From: Sphingomonas sp.
GTDB lineage: Bacteria > Pseudomonadota > Alphaproteobacteria > Sphingomonadales > Sphingomonadaceae
NCBI RefSeq assembly: GCF_017745215.1
Contig: NZ_JAGHZV010000023.1
Location: 1-64,000, forward strand
Direction of reading: 5' to 3'
DNA length: 64,000 bases
Numbering within the stretch: the stretch's first letter is position 1; each line of letters begins with the position of its first letter. Of the stretch, positions 37,050 to 46,445 are shown piece after piece. The position numbers and the translations under genes are program-made. The notes beneath the pieces are model-generated. The model saw only the letters and a list, made by a program, of their open reading frames with translations. It did no database searches and had not been told where the DNA came from.

Positions 37050-37087
37050 CTCTCTTGTTCGACTGCCCTCGCGGGCGTCGGCGACGA

Positions 37088-38302
37088 TCAAACCTCGGCC
37101 AGCGCGGCCTTGAGGTCGTCGATCAGGTCGGTGCGCTCCCAGGGGAAATAGTCCCCCTCGGGCTTGCGGCCGAAGTGGCCGTACGCAGCGGTCTTCCGGT
37201 AGATCGGCTTGTTGAGGCCGAGGTGCGTGCGGATGCCGCGCGGAGTCATGCCGCCCAGCTTCCCGATCTTGCCGATCGCCGCTTCGATCTTGTCGTCGCC
37301 CACCGTGCCGGTGCCGTGCGTGTCGACATAGAGCGACAGCGGGTTGGCCACGCCGATCGCATAGGCGAGCTGGATCGTGCAGCGCTGGGCGAGGCCCGCC
37401 GCGACGATGTTCTTGGCAAGGTAGCGCGTGATGTACGCCGCCGACCGGTCGACCTTGGTCGGATCCTTGCCCGAGAAGGCGCCGCCGCCGTGCGGGGCCG
37501 CGCCGCCATAGGTGTCGACGATGATCTTGCGGCCGGTGAGGCCGGCGTCGCCGTCGGGCCCGCCGATCTCGAAGCTGCCGGTCGGGTTGATGTGATAGAC
37601 GGTCTCGTCGCTGAGCAGCTCGGCCGGGATCACCTTGGCCACGACCGACTTCACATAGGCGTGGAGCTCGGCTTCCTTCGCGCCTTCGTCATAGCCCTTG
37701 GCATGCTGGGTCGAGACGACGATGGCGGTCGCGGCGACGGCCTTGCTGCCTTCGTAGCGCAGCGTCACCTGGCTCTTGGCGTCGGGCTCGAGGAACGGCG
37801 CCGCGCCCGAATGGCGGTCGGCCGCCATCAGCTCGAGGATCTTGTGGCTGTAATAGAGCGTCGCCGGCATCAGGTCGGGCGTGTCGTCGGCGGCATAGCC
37901 GAACATGATGCCCTGGTCGCCCGCGCCTTCGTCCTTGTTGCCGCTCGCGTCCACGCCCTGGGCGATGTGCGCCGACTGGCCGTGGAGATGGTTGTAGAAT
38001 TTGAGGGTCTCCCAGTGGAAGCCCTCCTGCTCATAGCCGATCTCGCGCACGGTGTTGCGGACGGTCTTCTCGATCTCCTCGAGCGCGCCCGGCGCCCATT
38101 CGCCGTTCTCGTACACGCCCTTGCAGCGGATCTCGCCGGCCAGCACCACGAGCTGGGTGGTGGTGAGCGTCTCGCAGGCGATGCGCGCTTCGGGGTCCTT
38201 CGAGAGGAAGAGGTCGACGATCGAGTCGCTGATCTGGTCGGAAACCTTGTCCGGATGGCCTTCGGACACCGATTCGGACGTGAAGAGATAATTGGAACGC
38301 AT
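37088..38302 (-). CDS. metK: S-adenosylmethionine synthetase
   Basis: Makes SAM from methionine and ATP. 404 residues from ATG 38302, with GAGGAAG just upstream (the longer TTG start is one codon earlier). Motifs: LFTSESVSEGHPDKVSDQIS at the N-terminus, GAGDQGIMFGYA near the centre, and GGGAFSGKDPTKVDRSAAY. A palindromic element lies at 38351-38370 in its promoter. SAM from this enzyme feeds the several methyltransferases nearby and btaA. Confidence 0.98.
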   Translation of the reverse strand: MRSNYLFTSESVSEGHPDKVSDQISDSIVDLFLSKDPEARIACETLTTTQLVVLAGEIRCKGVYENGEWAPGALEEIEKTVRNTVREIGYEQEGFHWETLKFYNHLHGQSAHIAQGVDASGNKDEGAGDQGIMFGYAADDTPDLMPATLYYSHKILELMAADRHSGAAPFLEPDAKSQVTLRYEGSKAVAATAIVVSTQHAKGYDEGAKEAELHAYVKSVVAKVIPAELLSDETVYHINPTGSFEIGGPDGDAGLTGRKIIVDTYGGAAPHGGGAFSGKDPTKVDRSAAYITRYLAKNIVAAGLAQRCTIQLAYAIGVANPLSLYVDTHGTGTVGDDKIEAAIGKIGKLGGMTPRGIRTHLGLNKPIYRKTAAYGHFGRKPEGDYFPWERTDLIDDLKAALAEV

Positions 38303-38350
38303 CAAACTTCCTCGTGAAAGAGACCGGAAAGCGGGGCCGTTGCCATGCCC

Positions 38351-38370
38351 ATATAAAGCTTTCCTTATAT
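38351..38370. promoter_or_regulatory. Palindromic operator-like site before metK
   Basis: ATATAAAGCTTTCCTTATAT: arms ATATAA/TTATAT with an inner AAAGCTTT. It is AT-rich in a GC-rich genome and lies 48 bp upstream of the metK start, at promoter distance. The form resembles sites bound by ArsR-family SAM/SAH-responsive regulators (SahR/SamR) in proteobacteria; assignment to that family is inference. Confidence 0.5.
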
Positions 38371-38382
38371 GATCCTAACCCC

Positions 38383-39957
38383 CTAGCGGGCGTAGCGGCG
38401 GTTGGCAATCGCGAAGAACAGGAAGAGCGCGGCGGCCAGGAAGGCCATCCAATTGCCCCACCGCGCGAAGGGCGTCGGCGGGGTCGGACGGGGGAGCGGC
38501 ACGTCGATCCGGCCTTCGGCGAGATGCGGAATGTCGGCGAGGACGCTGCCGTGCGCATCGATCACGGCCGATATGCCCGTCGGCGTCCCGCGCAGGATCG
38601 GCAGGCCCTCCTCGATCGCGCGCATCCGCGCCTGCGCCAGGTGCTGCGGCGGGCCCCAGGCGCCGAACCACGCGTCGTTCGAAGGATTGAAGAGGAAGTC
38701 CGGGCGATTGGCCGGGTCGACCGTGTGCCCTGAGAAGATGATCTCGTAGCAGATCTGCACGCCGACCTTGCCGAAGCCGGGCACGGCAAGCGTGCGCGGA
38801 CCCGGACCCGGGAGGAAGTCGATCTCGCCCATCACCAGCCGCGCGAGGCCGAGCGGGGCGAGGATCTCGCGCATCGGGAGATATTCGCCATAGGGGACGA
38901 GGTGCGCCTTGTCGTAGCGCGGGCCGAGTTGCCCTCGCGAATCGATCGGCCACACCGAATTGCCCGCGCCGACCAGCCGGCGCGTCGGCTCGTCGAAGGC
39001 AAGCGAATTGCCGCCGATCAGCGCCATGTCGCGCGGGCCGAGCACCGCGCCGATGCGCGCGCGGACGAAGCGCGGGTCGATGCCGAAATAATAGCGCGGG
39101 TCGGCATAGCCGTCCTCGACATACTGGTTCACCATCCCCTCGGGCCAGACGACGAGCCGCGGCTCGGGGCCCGGCTTGCCGCTGAGCGCGATGAGCTTCG
39201 CCAGCACCTTCTCGTCATAGCCGGGATCGGCGACGCCTTCCTGGCCGATGTTGGGCTGCACGACGACGACATGGGGCGGCGGCGGCCCGGGATGCGGCAC
39301 GCAGGCTGCGATCTGGCACGGCGCGAGGCTGAACAGCGAGACGATCGCAAGGATCGGCACGCCGAGGAGCAGCGGGGCGAACTGGCGCCGGCCCGCGAGG
39401 AAGACCAGCCCTGCGACCGCGACCATCACGCCCGAGAGCGCATAGGTGCCGATCCACGTCGCCATCGCCGCGACCGGGACGACCGGCAGCCAGGCGACGC
39501 CGAGCGGGTTCCACGGATAGCCGGTGAACATCGTGCCGCGCAGCCATTCGGTGGCGATCCAGGCGGCGGCGGCGGCGAGGACGAAGCCGAGATCGGCCTC
39601 CTCCCAGCCGTTGCGCTTCTTCACGAGCTGCTTGAACCGCCAGGCCAGCCCCATCGCCAGCATCGGATAGATGGCGAGGTAGAGTGCGAGCAGCACCACG
39701 GCGAAATAGCCGAGCACCGGCGGCATCTTGTCCTGATAATCGAAGGCGTGCTGGATCCAGTTGTCGCCGACGGTGAAATGGCCGACGCCGAATAGCCAGC
39801 TGCGCAGCAGCGCGCTGCGGAGCGTCGGCGCGTCGTGGACGAGCGCGAGGAGCAGCGCGAGCGCGGCGATCAGCACCGGCCAGAGATCGAGCGGCGCGAA
39901 GCCGGTGGCGGAAACGAGCCCGGCGACGAAGGCGATCAGGAGCGGCCGGCGCAGCAT
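38383..39957 (-). CDS. lnt: Apolipoprotein N-acyltransferase
   Basis: Inner-membrane enzyme that adds the third acyl chain to lipoproteins. 524 residues from ATG 39957; ATG 40002 is an alternative. The N-terminal half has about six membrane helices, and the C-terminal half is a nitrilase-like domain. The catalytic triad is visible as Glu273 (VWPEG), Lys350 (DKAHLVPYGEYLP) and Cys403 (ICYE). A final helix is FLAAALFLFFAIA. It is followed directly by metK on the same strand. Confidence 0.95.
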   Translation of the reverse strand: MLRRPLLIAFVAGLVSATGFAPLDLWPVLIAALALLLALVHDAPTLRSALLRSWLFGVGHFTVGDNWIQHAFDYQDKMPPVLGYFAVVLLALYLAIYPMLAMGLAWRFKQLVKKRNGWEEADLGFVLAAAAAWIATEWLRGTMFTGYPWNPLGVAWLPVVPVAAMATWIGTYALSGVMVAVAGLVFLAGRRQFAPLLLGVPILAIVSLFSLAPCQIAACVPHPGPPPPHVVVVQPNIGQEGVADPGYDEKVLAKLIALSGKPGPEPRLVVWPEGMVNQYVEDGYADPRYYFGIDPRFVRARIGAVLGPRDMALIGGNSLAFDEPTRRLVGAGNSVWPIDSRGQLGPRYDKAHLVPYGEYLPMREILAPLGLARLVMGEIDFLPGPGPRTLAVPGFGKVGVQICYEIIFSGHTVDPANRPDFLFNPSNDAWFGAWGPPQHLAQARMRAIEEGLPILRGTPTGISAVIDAHGSVLADIPHLAEGRIDVPLPRPTPPTPFARWGNWMAFLAAALFLFFAIANRRYAR

Positions 39958-40027
39958 GTCGGGCCGGGTATTGCCGGTCGGGCCCGCTTCAGGCAAGCGC
40001 ATTGCTGGGCCCTGACGGAGAACGACG

Positions 40028-40489
40028 ATGCGCCGACCCACGCTGCTGCTGCTCGCGCCTGTGGCAGTGCTGAGCGCGCCGGTCGATGCGGGAGCCCAGG
40101 CCGCCGATCGTGCGGCCGACAGCGCGGAGATCAGGACCGGCGAGAAGGCCTGGGGCGATTCGTTCGTCACCGGCGACGTCGCGGTCGCCGATCGCCTGCT
40201 GGCCGACGATTTCGGCGGCGTGACCAGCGGCGGCGTCTCGTACACGCGCGTGGAGGTGCTGGGCTGGGTGGGCGACCCGCGGCATATCACTTCATATGAC
40301 GGAACAATCACCGACATCCGCTTCTACGGCGACGTGGCGGTGGTGCGAGGGCGGGATCACGTCGTCGGCCCCGCTCCCGAGCGGACCGCCTTCAATACGG
40401 CCTGGACCGATGTCTGGGTGAAGCGCGAGGGCCGATGGCGAATCGTCTCGGCCCATGGCACCGATATGCCGGTGGAGCGCGAGCCATGA
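40028..40489 (+). CDS. Exported NTF2-like (DUF4440) protein
   Basis: 153 residues with a signal peptide (MRRPTLLLLAPVAVLSAPVDAGAQ) and an NTF2-like cone domain (TGEKAWGDSFVTGDVAVADR ... WTDVWVKREGRWRIVSAH). Such proteins bind small ligands or have minor enzyme roles; none can be named. Its stop overlaps the next gene as ATGA, so they are co-translated. Confidence 0.85.
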   Translation: MRRPTLLLLAPVAVLSAPVDAGAQAADRAADSAEIRTGEKAWGDSFVTGDVAVADRLLADDFGGVTSGGVSYTRVEVLGWVGDPRHITSYDGTITDIRFYGDVAVVRGRDHVVGPAPERTAFNTAWTDVWVKREGRWRIVSAHGTDMPVEREP

Positions 40490-40905
40490 CCCTGCGCCCC
40501 TTCCACCTCGCCTTCCCGGTCCACGACCTCGCCGCCGCGCGCCGCTTCTACGGCGGGGTGCTCGGCTGCCCGGAGGGGCGCTCGTCCGATCACTGGATCG
40601 ACTTCGACCTGTTCGGTCACCAGATCGTCGCGCACCTCGACCCCGCGGCGAAGCCGGTCGCGGTGGAGAATGCGGTCGACGGCCACGCCGTGCCGGTGCC
40701 GCACTTCGGCGTGGTGCTGACGATGCCCGACTGGGAAGCGCTGGCGGCGCGCGTCGAGGCGGCGGGGATCGCCTTCGGCATCGCGCCCTATGTCCGCTTC
40801 AAGGGGCTGCCCGGTGAGCAGGCGACGATGTTCTTCCGCGATCCCAGCGGCAACGCGCTCGAGTTCAAGGCCTTCGCCGACGATAGCATGCTCTTCGCGA
40901 CCTGA
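40486..40905 (+). CDS. VOC-family (glyoxalase/dioxygenase fold) protein
   Basis: 139 residues from ATG 40486, which overlaps the upstream stop. Two beta-alpha-beta-beta units: FHLAFPVHDLAAARRFYGGV and HFGVVLTMPDWEALAARVEA, then MFFRDPSGNALEFKAF. His in each half and the Glu near the end could bind a divalent metal. Many VOC proteins of this kind are uncharacterised dioxygenase-like enzymes; no substrate is suggested. Confidence 0.88.
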   Translation: MTLRPFHLAFPVHDLAAARRFYGGVLGCPEGRSSDHWIDFDLFGHQIVAHLDPAAKPVAVENAVDGHAVPVPHFGVVLTMPDWEALAARVEAAGIAFGIAPYVRFKGLPGEQATMFFRDPSGNALEFKAFADDSMLFAT

Positions 40906-40942
40906 GCGGGAACGCAGCGGCGCACATGACGTTCTTCGCCGC

Positions 40943-41236
40943 ATGCCCGAGTGGATGGAACGCTTCCGCAATCGCAACCGCGCCCGCAACTGGGCGCTGG
41001 CCGGCTTCGGCTATGCGACAGTGGCAGTGCTCGGCGGCATCGGGCTGACGCACTATACCCAGGCCGGGATGAACGCGGTCCATCCGCAGCCGGCCGCGAT
41101 GGCTTCGGCGCAGGAAGCGACGATCCCGCCGCTGCTGGTGAGCGGCGCCCAGGCGATGGTGCACGGCGAGCCCGGCCTCGATCCCGATCCGAACCCGGCG
41201 CCCGAACAGGCGGCCTATCGGCAGATCAGCAACTAG
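40943..41236 (+). CDS. Small single-pass membrane protein
   Basis: 97 residues: a basic N-terminus (MERFRNRNRARN), one hydrophobic helix (WALAGFGYATVAVLGGIGL), then a Pro/Ala-rich periplasmic tail with PGLDPDPNPAPEQ. ATG 40943 or 40955 may start it. Function is unknown. Followed by a hairpin array. Confidence 0.6.
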   Translation: MPEWMERFRNRNRARNWALAGFGYATVAVLGGIGLTHYTQAGMNAVHPQPAAMASAQEATIPPLLVSGAQAMVHGEPGLDPDPNPAPEQAAYRQISN

Positions 41237-41276
41237 ACTCGGGTTCGTTCGACCAGGTTGAATCGCTGCAGCATTC

Positions 41277-41388
41277 AAGCCCCTCCCCTTCAGGGGAGGG
41301 GTTGGGGGTGGGGCATGTCCACAAGCACATCGGTCTCGGTGAGACCCACAGGCCCCACCCCAACCCCTCCCCTGAGGGGGAGGGGCTT
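41277..41388. repeat. Long inverted repeat with side hairpins
   Basis: A 38-nt left arm (41277-41314) pairs with a right arm (41352-41388). Each arm itself folds as CCCCTCCCC-TTCA-GGGGAGGGG-type hairpins. The central loop ACAAGCACATCGGTCTCGG is short. Same architecture as the array at 22251. It may terminate both convergent neighbours, the membrane protein and the sugar dehydrogenase. Confidence 0.85.
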
Positions 41389-41432
41389 CAGAAGCGTGCG
41401 AACCTGACCGGGTTCGAGTCCAGGCCCGCGCG

Positions 41433-42833
41433 CTACTTCCCCGCGCTCACCCGCCAGATCATGTTGCCGACGTCGTCCGCCACCAGCAGCGCGCCGCTCG
41501 CATCGGTGATCACGCCGACCGGGCGGCCGAGCGCCTTGCCGTCGGCGCTGAGGAAGCCGGTCAACAGGTCGCGCGGCTTGGCGCCCTTGGCCGGGAAGCC
41601 GTCGTCGCCGAACGGCACGTAGACCACCTTGTAGCCCGACACCGGCTCGCGGTTCCACGAACCGTGGAGGCCGATGAAGGCGCCGTTGGCATAGCCCGGC
41701 CCGAGCTTCGCGTCGCTCGCGAAGGCGAGGCCGAGCGGGGCAACGTGCGCGCCGAGCGCGAAGTCGGGGCGCTTCACATATTCGAGCATGCCGGGCTGCT
41801 CGGGCTGGACGCGCTTGTCGGGGTAGCCGCCCCAATAGGCCCAGGGCCATCCATAGAAGGCGCCGAAATCGACCTGAGTCAGATAGTCGGGCGGCATGTC
41901 CGAGCCGAGCATGTCGCGCTCGTTGACCACGGTCCACAGGCTCTTGCTGTGCGGCTCGAACGCCATGCCGTTGGGATTGCGCAGCCCCCAGGCGAAGACG
42001 CGCGTCGCCTTGGTATCGGGGTTCACTTCGAGGATCGCGGCGCGCGCGCCCTGGGCGACGGTGCCGATCTTGGCCATCTCGTCGGGCTGGCCGACGCGCG
42101 CGTAGAGCCCGCCCTCGGCCTCGAGCCCGTTCTCGGCGATGTTCGACGAGGAGCCGACGCTGACGAACAGGCTGTTGCCGTCGGGCGCGGCGACGACGTT
42201 GCGCGCCCAATGGTTGCCGCCGCCGGCGAGCGCGAGGATCTTCTCGGGCTTGGCGGTGATCTTGGTCTCGCCGGGGGTGAAGGGATAGCGGACCAGCGCG
42301 TCGGTGTTGGCGACGTAGAGCCAGCCCTTGAGCAGCGCCATGCCGAACGGCGAGTTGAGCCCCGAGAGCAGCACGCTGCGCTGGTCGGCGGTGCCGTTGC
42401 CGTCGGTGTCGCGGAGGAGGACGATGCGGTTGGGCGAGTCGCCGCCGGCGCCGGCCTTCTTCATCAGCGAGCCCATCACCGCGCCGGTGACGCCGCCGAC
42501 GTTCCGCGGGGGTGAATTGGTCTCGGCGACGAGGATGTCGCCGTTGGGCAGGCGGTAGAGCCAGCGCGGATGGTCGAGCCCGCCGGCGAAGGCGGTGACC
42601 TGCAGCCCCGCCGCCGCCTTGGGCTTGCCGCCGCTCGGCCAGCCGGTCGCCTGGGCGACGGCCATGGTCGGGAAGAATTGCGGGCGCGGGGCGCTGAGCT
42701 CGGGCGTCTTGCCGGTGACTGCGATCTCGCTGAGCTGGGCGATGTCGGGCCGGGTGAACTGCCAGATCACGATTGCGACGACGAGGAGGGCGATGCCCGA
42801 CAGGATCAGGGCGTGGCGGAGGATCGGGCGCAT
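41433..42833 (-). CDS. PQQ-type sugar (sorbosone) dehydrogenase
   Basis: 466 residues from ATG 42833. A membrane anchor (ALILSGIALLVVAIVIWQF) precedes a six-bladed beta-propeller of the soluble-GDH/sorbosone dehydrogenase type: GLDHPRWLYRLPNGDILVAE, GLRNPNGMAFEP, DFGAFYGWPWAYWGG and GLHGSWNREPVSGYKV. Probably oxidises an aldose in the periplasm using PQQ. PQQ synthesis genes are not in view. It interrupts the conserved block between corC and lnt. Confidence 0.88.
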   Translation of the reverse strand: MRPILRHALILSGIALLVVAIVIWQFTRPDIAQLSEIAVTGKTPELSAPRPQFFPTMAVAQATGWPSGGKPKAAAGLQVTAFAGGLDHPRWLYRLPNGDILVAETNSPPRNVGGVTGAVMGSLMKKAGAGGDSPNRIVLLRDTDGNGTADQRSVLLSGLNSPFGMALLKGWLYVANTDALVRYPFTPGETKITAKPEKILALAGGGNHWARNVVAAPDGNSLFVSVGSSSNIAENGLEAEGGLYARVGQPDEMAKIGTVAQGARAAILEVNPDTKATRVFAWGLRNPNGMAFEPHSKSLWTVVNERDMLGSDMPPDYLTQVDFGAFYGWPWAYWGGYPDKRVQPEQPGMLEYVKRPDFALGAHVAPLGLAFASDAKLGPGYANGAFIGLHGSWNREPVSGYKVVYVPFGDDGFPAKGAKPRDLLTGFLSADGKALGRPVGVITDASGALLVADDVGNMIWRVSAGK

Positions 42834-42893
42834 GGCGGCGTGATAGGCCGGGGCGCTGGTGAAGCCAACGGGGTTTGCTCCGATGCACAATAA

Positions 42894-42976
42894 CCGTCAT
42901 CCCGGCGAAAGCCGGGACCCAGGGCCACGAGCGACGTCCTCTGCAACTCTGGGTCCCGGCTTTCGCCGGGATGACG
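42894..42976. repeat. Palindromic intergenic repeat, near-full copy
   Basis: Starts CCGTCATCCCGGCGAAAGCC and ends CGCCGGGATGACG. The middle pairing is slightly worn on the right side (ACTCTGGGTCCC). It lies between corC and the sugar dehydrogenase genes, both on the minus strand. Confidence 0.9.
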
Positions 42977-43000
42977 ACTGTATTTGATGACGACTGTATT

Positions 43001-43906
<906 letters not shown>

Positions 43907-43914
43907 GGTGGTCG

Positions 43915-44421
43915 TCAGTCCTCGCGCACGGGATAGGGATCGTGCAGCCGAAGCGCGGCGAGCGCGGCGCGCTCCATTTCCTCCATCACTTCGGCCTCAC
44001 CATCTCCTTGATGGTCAAAGCCCAGCAAATGCAAGACCCCATGAACGATCAGGTGCGCGGCATGGTCCTCGACCGCAATGCCGCGCTCGGCCGCTTCGCT
44101 CGCGCAGACGCCGTGCGCGAGGACCAGATCGCCCAGGATCACTTCGCCGTCATCGCTGTTCTGCGTGACCGTTTGAAGAAGGTCGGGCTGGATCATCGGG
44201 AAGGACAGCACGTTGGTCGGCTTGTCCTTGTGGCGGTATTGCAGGTTCAGCGCATGGACTTCCTCGTCGCTGGTCAGCCGCACCGCGACTTCGATCGCGA
44301 CCGGCCAGCCCGCCCATTCGCCATAGGGCGACTGCGCCAGCGCCGCCTCGGCAGCATGGGTGGCGAGGGCTTCCCAATCCTGCTCGGGCCAGCCCTCGGC
44401 CTGGACGGCGACGTCAAGCAT
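43915..44421 (-). CDS. ybeY: Endoribonuclease YbeY
   Basis: Zinc-dependent RNase involved in 16S rRNA 3'-end maturation and ribosome quality control. 168 residues from ATG 44421, which has GAGG 8 nt upstream and overlaps the phoH stop by 8 bp. The zinc motif is HLIVHGVLHLLGFDHQGDGE near residue 120. LNLQYRHKDKPTNVLSFP is the second family block. Confidence 0.95.
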   Translation of the reverse strand: MLDVAVQAEGWPEQDWEALATHAAEAALAQSPYGEWAGWPVAIEVAVRLTSDEEVHALNLQYRHKDKPTNVLSFPMIQPDLLQTVTQNSDDGEVILGDLVLAHGVCASEAAERGIAVEDHAAHLIVHGVLHLLGFDHQGDGEAEVMEEMERAALAALRLHDPYPVRED

Positions 44422-45418
44422 CGGGGCCCTCATAGGCTTCGACGATCCGGCCGACGATCGGGTGGCGCACCACGTCGGCGATGCCGAAGCGGACGATCGA
44501 AATGCCTTCGACGCCCTCCAGCCGGCCCACCGCATCGTTGAGCCCCGAGGCGGCGGGGCCGCCGGGCAGGTCGGTCTGCTTGGGGTCGCCGCAGACCACC
44601 ATCCGGCTTCCCTGGCCGAAGCGGGTGAGGAACATCTTCATCTGCATCGGCGTGGTGTTCTGCGCCTCGTCGAGGATCACGAAGGCCTCGGCCAGCGTGC
44701 GGCCGCGCATGAAGGCGATCGGCGCGATCTCGATCTCGCCGCTCGCGATCCGCCGCTCGACCTGCTCGGGCGGCATGCAATCGTAGAGTGCGTCGTAGAT
44801 CGGGCGGAGATAGGGGTCGACCTTCTCCTTCATGTCGCCGGGGAGGAAGCCCAGCCGCTCGCCCGCCTCGACCGCGGGGCGCGAGAGGATCAGGCGCTGG
44901 ACCGAGCCCGTCATCAGCTGCGCGACCGCCTGCGCGACGGCGAGATAGGTCTTGCCGGTACCCGCGGGGCCGAGCGCGAAGATCATGTCGTTGTTGACCA
45001 GCTCGCGCATGTAATGCGTCTGCGCGACCGAGCGCGGCACGATCGTCTTGCGCCGGGTGCGGATCATGATCGGCGGAAGCCCGCCGCCGCTCGCCTCGGC
45101 GCGGATGATTCCGGAGAGCGTGGGCTCGCTCGACATGGCGATGACGGCGTCGATCAGCCCGGTGTCGATCGCTTCGCCGCGGATCACGCGGGCATGGAGT
45201 TCCTGGAGCACTTCGCGCGCGTGCGCGACCGATTCCGCCGCGCCTTCGATCACCACGCGCTGGCCGCGGGCGTGGATGTACACGCCCAGCCGCTCCTCCA
45301 GCGCCAGGATGTTCGAATCATATTCGCCGAAGAGCTGGGGCAGGAGCTGGGGCCTGTCGAAGGTGACCTCGGCGCGGCTACGCTCGCCGGACTGGGCGGG
45401 GACGGGCTTGCGGCTCAT
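44414..45418 (-). CDS. phoH: PhoH-like ATPase
   Basis: 334 residues. An N-terminal KH-like part (about 10-85) precedes a P-loop ATPase with Walker A GPAGTGKTYLA near residue 150 and Walker B FVILDEAQN. It is regularly found with ybeY, and a joint role in RNA processing is proposed for the pair. Overlap with ybeY indicates coupling. Confidence 0.96.
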   Translation of the reverse strand: MSRKPVPAQSGERSRAEVTFDRPQLLPQLFGEYDSNILALEERLGVYIHARGQRVVIEGAAESVAHAREVLQELHARVIRGEAIDTGLIDAVIAMSSEPTLSGIIRAEASGGGLPPIMIRTRRKTIVPRSVAQTHYMRELVNNDMIFALGPAGTGKTYLAVAQAVAQLMTGSVQRLILSRPAVEAGERLGFLPGDMKEKVDPYLRPIYDALYDCMPPEQVERRIASGEIEIAPIAFMRGRTLAEAFVILDEAQNTTPMQMKMFLTRFGQGSRMVVCGDPKQTDLPGGPAASGLNDAVGRLEGVEGISIVRFGIADVVRHPIVGRIVEAYEGPDA

Positions 45419-45675
45419 GCGGCTCCTTGGCTTGCCGAAGACGGCGCTGGGTGGATCGACAGAGGGACGGACATGATTCGGCCATTACGCGCAATTGTGA
45501 CGGCTGAGCGCAAGCGGGCGGCGGCGAGGCCGGTTCCATCGCGTTCCGAGCGAAGCGAGCCGAGGATCATGCTGGGCCGAGTCTGGCAGAGATGCGCCCG
45601 GCAGGACAGGGAAAATCGCGCGTGCGGGTCAAGGATTTCGCAACTGCGGCATCCTTGCACCGGTTGCTTCGGTCT

Positions 45676-46227
45676 TCAGCCCGGCACCGCGTCGGCGAGC
45701 TGCTTCTCGAGCTCCAGCATCGGCTTTCCGGCCGGCGGGATGATCGACATGAAGTAGAAATAGCGGTTGCCGCCGCGGAAGACGTGGAGCTGCGCGCCCG
45801 GCTCGGCCGAGAAGGAGCCGTTGCCGAGGTCGGGCAGCTCGGTGATCTTGGCGCCCATGTTGGCGACCAGGCCCTGCTTGGTGTTCTCGATCGCGGTGAG
45901 GGTATTGTCGTTGACCGGCGACTGGCGCGCGAAGAAGTCGAGGCTGCCGCCGCCGGCGAACTCATAGGTGCAGGTCGAGAAGCCCGCGCTGTCCTGGGTC
46001 AGCTTGGTCACGCGGTCGAGCTTGGCCGAGGTGACCTTGAGCCCCACGACTTCGGCGACCTTCTCCTTGGGGAGCATCGCGCACGCATCCTCGGCCTTGA
46101 AGCCGCTTTCCGCCTCGGCGGCGGCGTTGGCGGCGGTACCGTTCGCGCCGGACGCGCCCGGCTCGCTCGCGCAGCCGGACAGGAGGAGCCCGCCCGCAGC
46201 CAGCAGAAAGGTCAGCCTGGTCATCAT
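45676..46227 (-). CDS. Lipoprotein of unknown function
   Basis: 183 residues with a lipoprotein signal (MTRLTFLLAAGGLLLSGC, lipobox LSGC). An Ala/Gly linker follows, then a globular domain with two cysteines (EDACAMLPKEKVAEVVG and FSTCTYEFAGG) that could form a disulfide. AAGGGGGAAG precedes the paired ATGs. Envelope-located by inference. It lies between phoH and miaB, breaking the core order. Confidence 0.8.
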   Translation of the reverse strand: MMTRLTFLLAAGGLLLSGCASEPGASGANGTAANAAAEAESGFKAEDACAMLPKEKVAEVVGLKVTSAKLDRVTKLTQDSAGFSTCTYEFAGGGSLDFFARQSPVNDNTLTAIENTKQGLVANMGAKITELPDLGNGSFSAEPGAQLHVFRGGNRYFYFMSIIPPAGKPMLELEKQLADAVPG

Positions 46228-46445
46228 CTTCCCCCTTTCGGCGCGCCGGACGCGCCGGTTTCGCGCGTTCAGTGCATGGAAGCCGGGCGATGTCCACCCC
46301 GCTGTCCTCGAATGATCGTTTCGCAACTGCGGGAAGCGCATGCATTCATTGCAATTTCCCGGGATCGACTGATCCCGTATAGCGTTACGGAGACCGGAGA
46401 GGATCGCTCGATAGGCTGCGTGACAGCATCTGGCGGGAGTTGGCC

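Larger units (their letters stand above)
36736..37087. other. Intergenic stretch between metK and EAL genes
   Basis: Holds the metK terminator hairpin (37019-37049) and the TTAACCAT word (36766-36773). A partly self-complementary stretch rich in CCTGCAGG-like words also lies near 36950-36985. No convincing reading frame is present. Confidence 0.5.

Noticed and set aside
38303..38383. SAM-type riboswitch upstream of metK
   Set aside because: The metK leader is short (about 80 bp to lnt) and shows a DNA-type palindrome but not the pseudoknot pattern of SAM-II or SAM/SAH riboswitches that I could recognise.
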